DNA of 64,000 nucleotides from Nitrososphaera sp. (GTDB taxonomy: Archaea; Thermoproteota; Nitrososphaeria; Nitrososphaerales; Nitrososphaeraceae), in NCBI GenBank assembly GCA_039938515.1, contig JBDUUL010000010.1, positions 124,001-188,000 on the forward strand. Direction: 5' to 3'. Both the position numbers and the translations under genes were made by a program. Under the pieces are notes generated by a model. The model had not been told where the DNA came from, ran no database searches, and worked only from the letters and a program-made list of their open reading frames with translations. Each line of letters begins with the position of its first letter. The first letter of the stretch is position 1. This document shows positions 8,264 to 15,724 of this stretch, one piece after another.

Positions 8264-9043
8264 TTGGGCCTTGGAAACAGAATCTCTTCTGTCATAAAGC
8301 AAAAGGTAAATGCCCTGCTTGATAAATACGAAGATCCGCGCGAGGCGCTTGACTATTCATACACTCAGCAGCTTGAAATGCTCAACAAGTTGCGAAGAAG
8401 CATTGCCGAGGTTGTCACTGCAAAAAAGAGGCTCGAGATGCAGAAACTCAAGCTTGTTGATAATATCCGGACCCTTGACGAGCAGGCAAGGCGGGCGGTG
8501 GATGCAAACCGCGAGGACCTGGCAAGGCTTGCGCTTGAAAGAAAGAATGCAAATCTGGTCCAAATGCAGAGCCTGGACAAGCAAATAACTGACATGCAGG
8601 CAGAGCAGCAAAAGCTGGAAAACTCCGAGAAGCAGACCGCCCTCAAAGTCGAGGAATTTAGGACGAAAAAAGAGGTCATAAAGGCTCAGTACTCTGCCGC
8701 AGAAGCCTCGGTCAAGATAAAGGAAAGCGTTACCGGCATATCCGAGCAGATGAACGATGTCGGGATGGCAATGAACCGAGCCGAGGATAAGACGGAGAAA
8801 ATGAAGGCAAGGTCTCAGGCACTTGACGATATGATTGATTCTGGAGTCCTTACAGATTATACTTCAAACAAGGACGAGATAGAACGAGAGCTTGAAAAGG
8901 TGTCAGTTCAGAGTTCGGTCGACGAAGAGCTGGCAAAGATAAAAGCTGAACAGGCCAAGAAGGGCAAAAAGAAAAATAGCGACGCTAGCGACAGTTCGAC
9001 TGATACTTCCGCCCAGACGGAGCAGGAAGCGCAGGTGCAATAA
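8264..9043 (+). CDS. PspA/IM30 (Vipp1) family membrane-stress protein
   Basis: This protein has 259 residues and is almost entirely alpha-helical. The N-terminus GLGNRISSVIKQKVNALLDK followed by YEDPREALDYSYTQQLEML is the PspA/IM30 signature. Long heptad-rich helices (about residues 20-190) would form the coiled-coil hairpin that assembles ESCRT-III-like rings and rods on membranes. The C-terminal 35 residues are lysine- then Ser/Asp/Gln-rich and probably disordered. It has its own TATA box. The next gene, 5 bases away, encodes a PspAA-domain protein, a known genomic partner of PspA in archaea and actinobacteria, so the two are very likely one operon. Confidence 0.9.
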   Translation: MGLGNRISSVIKQKVNALLDKYEDPREALDYSYTQQLEMLNKLRRSIAEVVTAKKRLEMQKLKLVDNIRTLDEQARRAVDANREDLARLALERKNANLVQMQSLDKQITDMQAEQQKLENSEKQTALKVEEFRTKKEVIKAQYSAAEASVKIKESVTGISEQMNDVGMAMNRAEDKTEKMKARSQALDDMIDSGVLTDYTSNKDEIERELEKVSVQSSVDEELAKIKAEQAKKGKKKNSDASDSSTDTSAQTEQEAQVQ

Positions 9044-9048
9044 TCATA

Positions 9049-9525
9049 TTGGTAAAGAAAACAGCAGGCAAGAAAAAGACCAGTTCGGCTTCAAAAGCCA
9101 AAGCCCGCAAAAAGTCAACGCCAGCAAAATCTCGCTCGGCCTCGCGGTCGCGCAAGAAAACGGCAGCCCGCAAGAAAACACCGACAAAGTCCCGCGCCCT
9201 AAGTAAACCGAGCATCGCCCGAGCTCAATCCATCGTGCGCATAATGGGCGAAGGGCAGTACCGGCTTGCGGCTTCGGACCTGTCGGAACTGAACAGGGTG
9301 GACAACTCGATAGTAAAATACGTTGAAGACCACTCGGACAATTCGCATCAAACCCAGCAGGAGTTCCAGAAGAGGCTCAACGAAATGATAACCATCGTAC
9401 GATCCCGTGGCGAACAACTTGGCGAAAGCGAGCTGGTCGCGTCTGACGTTATCCTGCCCTTTCCTGATACCACCCTGGAAGAAGCAAGGGACCTTTTCAA
9501 GAACGACGGTCTGATACCTGGGTAG
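9049..9525 (+). CDS. PspAA-domain protein with lysine-rich N-terminal tail
   Basis: This protein has 158 residues. Residues 1-52 are almost all K, R, S, A and T, like a histone-H1 tail. Residues 60-158 match the PspA-associated domain PspAA: SIVRIMGEGQYRL at its start, LNRVDNSIVKYVE, IVRSRGEQL, ELVASDVILPFPDTTLEEA and a terminal DGLIPG. The domain normally stands alone beside PspA. The basic tail may bind DNA, RNA or acidic lipid headgroups; that is inference. The TTG start lies 5 bases after the pspA stop, so translation is probably coupled. Confidence 0.85.
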   Translation: MVKKTAGKKKTSSASKAKARKKSTPAKSRSASRSRKKTAARKKTPTKSRALSKPSIARAQSIVRIMGEGQYRLAASDLSELNRVDNSIVKYVEDHSDNSHQTQQEFQKRLNEMITIVRSRGEQLGESELVASDVILPFPDTTLEEARDLFKNDGLIPG

Positions 9526-9638
9526 CACAACTCGCCCTTATTTTTCCGCACCCAGGCAGCAGTTTTTCCAACTCATAGACAGAGAGCGCTTCAAGACTTG
9601 CAGGCCGCTTCCGCCAGCGGATGCGACTGAAAAAAGAG

Positions 9639-9650
9639 TTTATATAATAT
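9639..9650 (+). promoter_or_regulatory. TATA box for the ferredoxin gene
   Basis: TTTATATAATAT is a near-consensus archaeal BoxA. Transcription would begin near 9671, leaving a leader of only a few bases before the ATG at 9678. The strength of the box fits an abundant electron carrier. Confidence 0.65.
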
Positions 9651-9677
9651 TGAGATTTCTCATACCCTCGGAGTAAA

Positions 9678-10217
9678 ATGCCAATCGATCCAGACTTCCC
9701 AAGGAATCATAAAGTAATCGGCAAGATAGCCCTTGCAGACGGCGAACACTTTCACTATAGATGGGGTCCAGGCCGATCTGACGGCGAAGCGTTTTCAAAT
9801 GAAGAGGTAAAATCTGCTTACGAGCACAGGGGCGAAAAACAGGTCCCGCTCGGTGTGAGCGGTACAATGGTAGCCGTCGACTGGGATTCCTGCGTTGCAG
9901 ACGGAGCTTGCATTGAAGCATGCCCGGTTCAAGTATTCCAGTGGTTTAGAACCGAGCATGACGTTCCTGCGGCAGATGCCACTAACCAGACTTGGGAGGG
10001 TACAGGCAAGAATGTCAAGGAAGAGAGGGCTGACTACACTGACAAGGCTGACCCCATAAGGGAGCACGATTGCATCTGGTGCATGGCCTGTGTATCGGTA
10101 TGCCCACCTCAGGCGATTAAGGTCGACCAGTCAAACCTAGAGTTCCACGAAAAAGCTTCTGGCACGTTTAACGAATCGCTCTCAAAGAGCAGCCAGGCAC
10201 CGCCACACGCCCACTAG
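9678..10217 (+). CDS. Zinc-containing-type dicluster ferredoxin with long N-terminal extension
   Basis: This protein has 179 residues. The first cluster motif is [13 protein letters not shown] (about residues 75-87): Asp replaces the second Cys of the usual CxxCxxC, as in Sulfolobus ferredoxin, where that cluster is 3Fe-4S or easily loses one iron. The second is [13 protein letters not shown] (about residues 132-144), a full 4Fe-4S site. The N-terminal extension contains several His (HFHYRW), compatible with the zinc site of zinc-containing archaeal ferredoxins. A roughly 45-residue charged insert separates the two motifs. It would carry electrons for ferredoxin-dependent oxidoreductases in the cytosol. 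Confidence 0.85.
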   Translation: MPIDPDFPRNHKVIGKIALADGEHFHYRWGPGRSDGEAFSNEEVKSAYEHRGEKQVPLGVSGTMVAVDWDSCVADGACIEACPVQVFQWFRTEHDVPAADATNQTWEGTGKNVKEERADYTDKADPIREHDCIWCMACVSVCPPQAIKVDQSNLEFHEKASGTFNESLSKSSQAPPHAH

Positions 10218-10253
10218 GCGTCCGCCTTACCTTTTTGGATATTTTCCCGACTT

Positions 10254-10265
10254 CATATAAATACC
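10254..10265 (+). promoter_or_regulatory. TATA box for the hypothetical gene at 10291
   Basis: CATATAAATACC is centred about 30 bases before the ATG at 10291, consistent with a leaderless or very short-leader transcript. Confidence 0.5.
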
Positions 10266-10290
10266 CATAGCGCTCAACCGCACTGCAGCA

Positions 10291-10875
10291 ATGCCGGTCG
10301 TTTCGGATTCCTACATGGGTGTTTTTTCACCCGCTGATATACAGCAGAGAATAATGGAATTCATGGCCGCAAAACGCGACTTTCCATTTATCCAGGCCGA
10401 CGAACTTGTCGGGTGCTTTTACCTGTTTGGAAAGGATCATGGAGTGGCCGAGTCGGAAGTGGAGCAGGCGTCCAGCCTAGCTCGGACAGCCGTGGAGCGT
10501 ATTGCCACCGACATACGCCTATACAGGTCCAGACCAGGCAAACTTGATTCAGGATTTACACGACAAAACTACACAAAGAGATCCCTCCAGATTGTCGTGG
10601 ATAACGCGGGCGACTTTTCCGAAGTGGACAGGCGCGTTTCAGGAGATCCGGCAATACTTGCAGACTGCTTTGCACAGCACGTTTCTTACCACAAGCAGGA
10701 GTTTTTCTTTGAACTCTTTGGACCAATAAAGTCCGGCGGCCTTGCAGGCGCAGGAAGGCAGAGTCTCGACCGGAGAATGGTGCTCTTGGGATATAATGTC
10801 CGGGACCGGTCTGCCGTCAGTTCAGGCAGCCCGCTTGAGCCTTTCGTGCGCTGGCTGGCACGGTCAAGACCGTAA
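10291..10875 (+). CDS. Hypothetical protein
   Basis: This is a 194-residue soluble-looking protein with no signal peptide or membrane segment. The N-terminal half is predicted helical (SPADIQQRIMEFMAAK, SEVEQASSLARTAVERIATD); the C-terminal half contains an aromatic patch HVSYHKQEFFFELFGP and a glycine-rich turn. A single Cys lies in GCFYLFGKDHG. I recognise no family. It has its own TATA box and converges with the hypothetical gene at 10886-11446, the stops being only 10 bases apart. The frame and promoter make it a convincing gene of unknown role. Confidence 0.65.
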   Translation: MPVVSDSYMGVFSPADIQQRIMEFMAAKRDFPFIQADELVGCFYLFGKDHGVAESEVEQASSLARTAVERIATDIRLYRSRPGKLDSGFTRQNYTKRSLQIVVDNAGDFSEVDRRVSGDPAILADCFAQHVSYHKQEFFFELFGPIKSGGLAGAGRQSLDRRMVLLGYNVRDRSAVSSGSPLEPFVRWLARSRP

Positions 10876-10885
10876 TTTTTGCCGG

Positions 10886-11446
10886 TCAAAAGATCGACGT
10901 ATTGTCAACAACACGGACCATCTGCTTGACGTCAAGCACGATTACCTGTTTTGGAAGGTTAAGGGTGAGCATTCTCTCATTCGGCGGGCCGTACTGGAGA
11001 ACGTGCACAAGTGCGCCCCGGCCAAGCCGGCTTGTGGATCTCTTTTCTATTTTTATCTCGGGATCGAACAGCGCGTCGAAGGTATGGAGGTATGTTCCGC
11101 CCCAGATATTCATCGAATACTCCACCCTGTAGTATGGAATTGACATCCTCGGGAACAAGAGACCCCCGGACGAATGCAGGTTTTCGCCCGCGTCGTAAAG
11201 CCTTCCTCCATGGTACAGGTCGAGGAACGGTACGCGGGCATACACGGTCGATTTGGCAGCCTTTCTCTGGCAGAGCGACTCGAAACGGAGGAACTCATCG
11301 TCAGGCAGAGTGGCAGGGCCGTACCTGGCGTCATCATGAGCGCTCACCCGCCGGTTTACGATGAATCTCTCGCCGGACTCTAACAGCCTGCGCACGTTTT
11401 CCACGAACTGGTGCTCGTTGCACTCGTAAAGCGGCATTCGATTCAC
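10886..11446 (-). CDS. Hypothetical protein
   Basis: This 186-residue protein has no signal peptide or membrane segment. The first 60 residues look helical and charged (HQFVENVRRLLESGERFIVN); the rest is strand-rich with many Tyr, Gly and Arg (YARVPFLDLYHGGRLYDAG, IPYYRVEYSMNIWGGTYLH). The C-terminal part ends in two hydrophobic strands (MLTLNLPKQVIVLDVKQMV). No family was recognised. It lies 15 bases downstream of the small hypothetical gene 11462-11698 on the same strand, so the two probably form an operon. Confidence 0.6.
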   Translation of the reverse strand: MNRMPLYECNEHQFVENVRRLLESGERFIVNRRVSAHDDARYGPATLPDDEFLRFESLCQRKAAKSTVYARVPFLDLYHGGRLYDAGENLHSSGGLLFPRMSIPYYRVEYSMNIWGGTYLHTFDALFDPEIKIEKRSTSRLGRGALVHVLQYGPPNERMLTLNLPKQVIVLDVKQMVRVVDNTSIF

Positions 11447-11461
11447 GCCTCTCGGTTCGCG

Positions 11462-11698
11462 CTAGCCGCCCAGATCCGAAACAACGTGGGTTATGGTATC
11501 CTTTGAGCCGCAGATTGTAATCACGGGGTCCCTGGGATAGCTTTCGCCAAGCTCCTCGGAAACGGAAATCGACTCCTCTCCCTTGGTGTACAGGAGTTTC
11601 TTCCAGAACTTGCCGTCGGCGACCACGGTCGCTGAATCCTGCAGGGCAAAGCCGATATCTAACAGGCTGCTCTGTACGGTTTCAAGCGAGATGAGCAC
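11462..11698 (-). CDS. Small hypothetical protein
   Basis: The frame can be opened further upstream to a TTG at 11740, but a TATA box at 11755-11764 would start transcription near 11733, inside that extension. The GTG at 11698 is therefore preferred, giving 78 residues: VLISLETVQSSLLDIGF, then an alternating strand/helix pattern with DPVITICGSKDTITHVVSDL at the end. It looks like a compact alpha/beta domain. No family was recognised. It is the first gene of a probable two-gene unit with 10886-11446. Confidence 0.55.
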   Translation of the reverse strand: MLISLETVQSSLLDIGFALQDSATVVADGKFWKKLLYTKGEESISVSEELGESYPRDPVITICGSKDTITHVVSDLGG

Positions 11699-11754
11699 CG
11701 ATATAGATTTTAGTTGCTGCCTGTCCTGTTGCAACAACAATCTTTGGTTTTTCA

Positions 11755-11764
11755 GATATAAAAA
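11755..11764 (-). promoter_or_regulatory. TATA box for the 11698-10886 gene pair
   Basis: The minus strand reads TTTTTATATC. Its position argues that the longest reading of the downstream frame, from 11740, is not used, because the transcript would begin after that codon. Confidence 0.5.
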
Positions 11765-11903
11765 TCGGTTGCCGGCTCTCGATTATGTTCTGCGCGCTGC
11801 CTGCTGGCAGGGAATTCTGCAGATAAAGCCTGAGCCGGAAACGCTATAACGTATAAAAGTAGGTTGCCGAGAGCATCAACTGGGCGGATGTGGCAGAGTG
11901 GTC

Positions 11904-11932
11904 TTCTCTGGCGTTCAGCCTCTGAACACAAT
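11904..11932 (+). other. Non-canonical tRNA intron in the D-loop (boundaries approximate)
   Basis: About 29 extra bases lie between the GGTC of the D-loop and the AATGC that closes the D-stem. They contain a six-pair hairpin (GTTCAG, loop CCT, CTGAAC). Removing them gives an ordinary class II D-arm. The exact splice points could move by a few bases, as the bulge-helix-bulge was not resolved by hand. Confidence 0.65.
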
Positions 11933-11949
11933 AATGCGTCGGCCTTGAG

Positions 11950-11964
11950 TCAAGCCGGCCGGTA
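11950..11964 (+). other. tRNA intron at the canonical 37/38 position
   Basis: Fifteen GC-rich bases follow G37 and precede A38 and the 3' half of the anticodon stem. The 37/38 location is the standard archaeal tRNA intron site. The parts flanking it can pair with the CCGGCC inside it, as expected of a splicing-endonuclease substrate. Confidence 0.7.
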
Positions 11965-12016
11965 AGCCGATTCGCCTTCGGGCGATCAGGAGTTCGAATC
12001 TCCTCATCCGCGCCAT

Positions 12017-13171
12017 CTATTCTTCCTCAGAGCCGGCCGCTACGTCCTGAGACGCCTCGCCTGGACTTCCCACAGCCCGACGCGCGGTCTCGCGGTGCTT
12101 TCTATCGTCAACCTTCTGACCGTGCTGCTGTTTGATGCGACGGTCGAGCCTCGTCACTAGCTCCTTTGAGGCGCTTATGGGATCATAGCCGACGGCCTTT
12201 GCATCAATGACACCGCGCGATGTGATTACGCGGGTGCGAAGAGAGTACTTCCGCGTCTTGTGCTTGTCGGCATAAACAATGACCGAGGTTATGTCTCCAA
12301 GCCTGCCCTGAATCTTTTTGATAAACTTGGTCATCTGGTCGTTAATCTCGGCGCGGTCGGCCTCGTCTGGAAGGTGCGCTATGTGTATCGTCGGCCCGCC
12401 TTTTTTCGGAAGCACGTATTCCAGAGCATCCTTGGGAGTCACGATGCCCATAGGTCTGCCGCCTTCGCCGACTATTATGACCTCCTCGTTTTTCCTAAAG
12501 TGCTCCACCAGGCTGTTCAGCTGGGTTCCGCGTTCGGCTGACGCGGCTCTTCTCATGATGTCCCTTGCCTTGACACTGCTAATCGACGCGGTTCCACCGG
12601 AGATTGCCGCGGATTTGCTGGTGCGCTCGCGGGGAGTTGTCATCATGATGGCACCGATATCCAAGATGCCGACGGTTCCTACCAGTATACCTTTTGAATT
12701 TATCACAGGAAGCCGGGAAATGTTGTACCTCCTCAGCTTGGAAACCGCGTCTGAAAGCGTGGTCTTTTCGTCTATTACAATGGCCCCCGACATTATCTGG
12801 TCAACCGTTGCGTGGCCAAAATCCGAAGTCAGCGTGAGGTCCGTTTCGCTGACGATGCCGACCAGCTTGCGGTTCTCAACCACCGGAAGCGCCCTGTTGC
12901 CGGAGCTTATGATCATCTGGGCAGCCTTTTCCACGTCCTCGCCTGGGCTCAGCGTCGCCGTGTTTGTCACGTAACCCTTGAGTTTTGACGAAGGCTGCGC
13001 AGACGATGAAAGAAGGCTCTTGGCAAATATCATGCCGACATATTCGCTCTTTGCGTCTAAGACAGGAATCTGGTTTATCGACTTGTCGTTCATTAGATTG
13101 AATGCTCTTGCAACGGTGTCGTCCTCGGACAGCGAAACAACATTTCGCGACATTGCCTCCGAAACTTGCAA
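12017..13171 (-). CDS. Four-CBS-domain protein with C-terminal HPF/S30AE-like domain
   Basis: About 384 residues from the TTG at 13171, which follows a GGGGTGG ribosome-binding-like site; a TTG at 13198 would add nine. Four CBS repeats cover about residues 1-265 (VSEAMSRNVVSLSEDDTVA, then TDLTLTSDFGHATVDQIM, GILDIGAIM and VTPKDALEYVLP regions). CBS pairs bind adenine nucleotides. Residues about 270-365 (ITSVIVYADKHKTRKYSLRT...ASKELVTRLDRRIKQQHG) resemble the ribosome-hibernation factor fold HPF/S30AE. This suggests an energy-sensing ribosome-associated factor, an inference from domain order. Its stop is one base from the 3' end of the tRNA-Ser gene. Confidence 0.75.
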   Translation of the reverse strand: MQVSEAMSRNVVSLSEDDTVARAFNLMNDKSINQIPVLDAKSEYVGMIFAKSLLSSSAQPSSKLKGYVTNTATLSPGEDVEKAAQMIISSGNRALPVVENRKLVGIVSETDLTLTSDFGHATVDQIMSGAIVIDEKTTLSDAVSKLRRYNISRLPVINSKGILVGTVGILDIGAIMMTTPRERTSKSAAISGGTASISSVKARDIMRRAASAERGTQLNSLVEHFRKNEEVIIVGEGGRPMGIVTPKDALEYVLPKKGGPTIHIAHLPDEADRAEINDQMTKFIKKIQGRLGDITSVIVYADKHKTRKYSLRTRVITSRGVIDAKAVGYDPISASKELVTRLDRRIKQQHGQKVDDRKHRETARRAVGSPGEASQDVAAGSEEE

Positions 13172-13267
13172 ATTGGCTAAACCACCCCTTGCTATCAATT
13201 AAAATGTTGTTGTTTCAAGTTACGTTATAATGATCCAACGTGATGGATTTGGCCAAAGGATTCCTTT

Positions 13268-14380
13268 ATGAAAAAGGAACGGAGGATGGTTCTTCTAGTT
13301 ACAGCGGTTGTAATTGCCGCGGCGGTTGCGACAGTCGTCTGGCAGCCTACAGAAACATCCGTTCCACTCCCGGCCCCCAGCAGCCGAAGCACCAACGGGA
13401 CCGGGTCTGGCGTGCAGATTGTCGCGCAAAACCTTGAAGTCCCATGGGCAATCGACTTTGCAGCGGATGGGACAGCCTACTTTACCGAGCGCCCTGGCAG
13501 AATCAGGATGATAGAGCCAAATGGCACTCTTGTCAAAGAGCCTGTCGCTTACATAAACGCCGAGGCAAACGGCGAGGCCGGTCTGCTCGGACTTGCACTG
13601 GATCCTAATTTCACCTCAAACCACATGATGTACGTTTACCACACCTATTCTAACGGCACCGCCGTTTTCAACAAGGTTCTTGCCCTAAAAGAGCAGGACA
13701 ACAAGATTATCTCGTCAAAGGTCCTCATAGACAAGATTCCTGCCGCGGACAGAAATGACGGCGGGATCTTAAAGTTCGGTCCTGACGGCAAGCTTTACAT
13801 TTCCACCGGCGACGCACGGCAACCAGAGCTTGCACAAAACGCCAAGTCGCTTGCAGGCAAGATTCTCAGGATTAACTCTGACGGGAGCATACCTCCAGAC
13901 AACCCGTTTGAGGGTTCGCCGGTATATTCGTACGGCCACAGGAACATCGAAGGAATGGCATGGGATCCAGTCACCAAGGCCATGTATGCAAGCGAGCACG
14001 GAGATGTTGACAACGACGAGATAAACGTAATCAAACCCGGCAAGAACTATGGCTGGCCAATTGAGCAGTGCGACGCAACGCGTTTTGAAAAACCGATACT
14101 CTGCTTCAACCCTGCCATCGCCCCTGCGGGCATGGTCATACCCTCGTCAAACGCCCTTGGCTACAAAGGCAGCATCATACTTGCGACACTCAGAGGAGAG
14201 CACCTGCGGCAGATCGACCTGGCAAGCGGCGTCCAGAGCAACATCCTTACCGGCTTTGGCAGGCTGCGCGACGTCGCCGAAGCGCCGGACGGTTCTCTCT
14301 ATGTGCTGACAAGCGACCGCGACGGCAGGGCAATTCCCAGCCCCGGTGATGACAAGATTATAAGGTTGACCCGGCCGTAG
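13268..14380 (+). CDS. Secreted glucose/sorbosone-dehydrogenase-family beta-propeller protein
   Basis: This protein has 370 residues. A hydrophobic N-terminal helix after KKERR (about residues 7-24) is a signal peptide or membrane anchor. The rest is a six-bladed propeller of the soluble PQQ glucose dehydrogenase (GSDH) family: NLEVPWAIDFAADGTAYFTE, ERPGRIRMI, GLLGLALDPNF, NDGGILKFGPDGKLYISTGD, YGHRNIEGMAWDP, SEHGDVDNDEIN and GKNYGWP are all family hallmarks. Such enzymes oxidise aldose sugars outside the membrane using PQQ, although many archaeal members lack proven activity. The ATG at 13268 gives the expected signal peptide. Confidence 0.85.
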   Translation: MKKERRMVLLVTAVVIAAAVATVVWQPTETSVPLPAPSSRSTNGTGSGVQIVAQNLEVPWAIDFAADGTAYFTERPGRIRMIEPNGTLVKEPVAYINAEANGEAGLLGLALDPNFTSNHMMYVYHTYSNGTAVFNKVLALKEQDNKIISSKVLIDKIPAADRNDGGILKFGPDGKLYISTGDARQPELAQNAKSLAGKILRINSDGSIPPDNPFEGSPVYSYGHRNIEGMAWDPVTKAMYASEHGDVDNDEINVIKPGKNYGWPIEQCDATRFEKPILCFNPAIAPAGMVIPSSNALGYKGSIILATLRGEHLRQIDLASGVQSNILTGFGRLRDVAEAPDGSLYVLTSDRDGRAIPSPGDDKIIRLTRP

Positions 14381-14408
14381 TCATTCCAGCCCCGCAGGCG
14401 AAAGGCAA

Positions 14409-15659
14409 TTGAGTGAAAAAAAGAAATTTTATGAAATGAACCTGGGCGAGAGGCTCAAGTTTCTGCAGGAGCAGGCGGGCCTGACTGACGAAGAAAAGGC
14501 GGCATTTGGGCATCTCTTGCCATTTGAAATTGCAGACAGAATGATAGAAAACGCCGTAGGGGCAATTTCAATACCCGTGGGAATCGCGATGAATTTTCTC
14601 ATCAACGGCCAGGAGCGCCTTATCCCTATGGCGATAGAGGAACCGTCCGTAATCGCGGCTGCTAGCAAGGCAGCTAAAATCGCCCGGGCCAAGGGCGGGT
14701 TTACCGCCAGCGCGACCGAGTCGCACATGATAGGGCAGATACAGGTGGTCTCGCTTGGTGACATCGAACGGGCAAGGCAAGACCTTGAAAGCAACAGGCA
14801 GCAGATACTCGATGCCTCAAACTCCAAGACCCGCTCCATTAAGGCTCATGATCTGCTGATAAGGCAGGTTCAAGACGAGAGCCCAAATGATATGGGAAAC
14901 ATGCTGGTGGTGGAAATCACGGCAGACGCCCGGGACGCCATGGGCGCCAACGCCGTCAACACCATGTGCGAGTCGGCCGCTGAAGCCATCGCTGAAATAT
15001 CGGGCGGGCATGTTGTTCTCAGAATTCTTTCAAACTATTCTACAAAGCGTATGGTAAAGTGCAGCGCCATTTTCGACAAGGACGAGCTGGGAGGCCCGGA
15101 CGTGGTGGAGAGGATACTCTACGCATACGCCCTGGCATATTCTGACATCTACAGGGCAGTGACGCATAACAAGGGCATAATGAACGGGATAGATGCCGTT
15201 GCGCTGGCGACGGGCCAGGACTTTAGAGCCATCGAGGCTGCAGCACACGCATTTGCGTGCAAGGACGGAAGCTACCGCTCGCTCACCCACTGGTCAAAGA
15301 CAGGCGACGGAGATTTGCAGGGCGAACTCGAGCTTCCTCTTGCGGTCGGCATAACGGGCGGCGTTACCGCGGTCAGCGCTACTGCAAGGGCTGCGATTAA
15401 AGTAACAGGTGCAAAGTCCTCAAAGGACCTAGCGGTTTGCATGGCCTGCGCAGGGCTTGCGCAAAACCTGGCTGCCATCCGCGCCCTTGCTTCCGAGGGC
15501 ATCCAGAAGGGCCACATGAGACTACATGCGAGAAACATTGCGATGGCCGCTGGCGCAAAGGGCAAGGAGGTTGAGGCCGTAGCGGACAGGATTTCTGACG
15601 CGGGCAACATTACACTTGATGCTGCAAAGAAGGCATTGGAATCGCTTCGCTCGGCGTAG
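14409..15659 (+). CDS. Hydroxymethylglutaryl-CoA reductase, class II type
   Basis: This enzyme makes mevalonate from HMG-CoA, the committed step to archaeal isoprenoid lipids. It has 416 residues. Class II features are visible: ENAVGAISIPVGIAMNFLIN, the catalytic Glu in IEEPSVIAAAS, GGFTASATESHMIGQIQ, and HNKGIMNGIDAVALATGQD with the catalytic Lys and Asp. The His near the end (KGHMRLHARN) fits the general acid. No membrane anchor is present. Class II enzymes often prefer NADH. It begins at TTG, 28 bases after the sugar dehydrogenase stop. Confidence 0.9.
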   Translation: MSEKKKFYEMNLGERLKFLQEQAGLTDEEKAAFGHLLPFEIADRMIENAVGAISIPVGIAMNFLINGQERLIPMAIEEPSVIAAASKAAKIARAKGGFTASATESHMIGQIQVVSLGDIERARQDLESNRQQILDASNSKTRSIKAHDLLIRQVQDESPNDMGNMLVVEITADARDAMGANAVNTMCESAAEAIAEISGGHVVLRILSNYSTKRMVKCSAIFDKDELGGPDVVERILYAYALAYSDIYRAVTHNKGIMNGIDAVALATGQDFRAIEAAAHAFACKDGSYRSLTHWSKTGDGDLQGELELPLAVGITGGVTAVSATARAAIKVTGAKSSKDLAVCMACAGLAQNLAAIRALASEGIQKGHMRLHARNIAMAAGAKGKEVEAVADRISDAGNITLDAAKKALESLRSA

Positions 15660-15683
15660 GTCTGGCCAGACATCGCAGTAGTA

Positions 15684-15694
15684 GGTATATATCC
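15684..15694 (+). promoter_or_regulatory. TATA box of the histidine operon
   Basis: GGTATATATCC lies about 35 bases before the hisG ATG at 15725. Transcription would begin near 15714. This is the likely main promoter of the his cluster. Confidence 0.6.
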
Positions 15695-15724
15695 AGTAAA
15701 AGCATTGCAGAGCAATACTGGCAA

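Larger units (their letters stand above)
11884..12015 (+). tRNA. tRNA-Ser(UGA) with two introns and encoded CCA
   Basis: The acceptor stem is GCGGATG (11884-11890) with CATCCGC (12005-12011), then G73 and an encoded CCA (12013-12015). The T-arm is AGGAG-TTCGAAT-CTCCT (11988-12004). A long variable arm at 11971-11987 has a TCGCC/GGCGA stem closed by TTCG, making it class II. The anticodon stem is TCGGC (11939-11943) with GCCGA (11966-11970), loop C-T-TGA-G-A, so the anticodon is UGA. The D-stem GCA (11893-11895) pairs with TGC (11935-11937). These pairings need about 29 nt removed from the D-loop and about 15 nt after position 37. The folded mature RNA is about 88 nt with CCA. Confidence 0.85.

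Noticed and set aside
11911-11927. Hairpin GTTCAG-CCT-CTGAAC read as an anticodon arm (Leu or Gln)
   Set aside because: The loop is too short, and the serine fold with two introns explains the acceptor, D, anticodon, variable and T-arms together.
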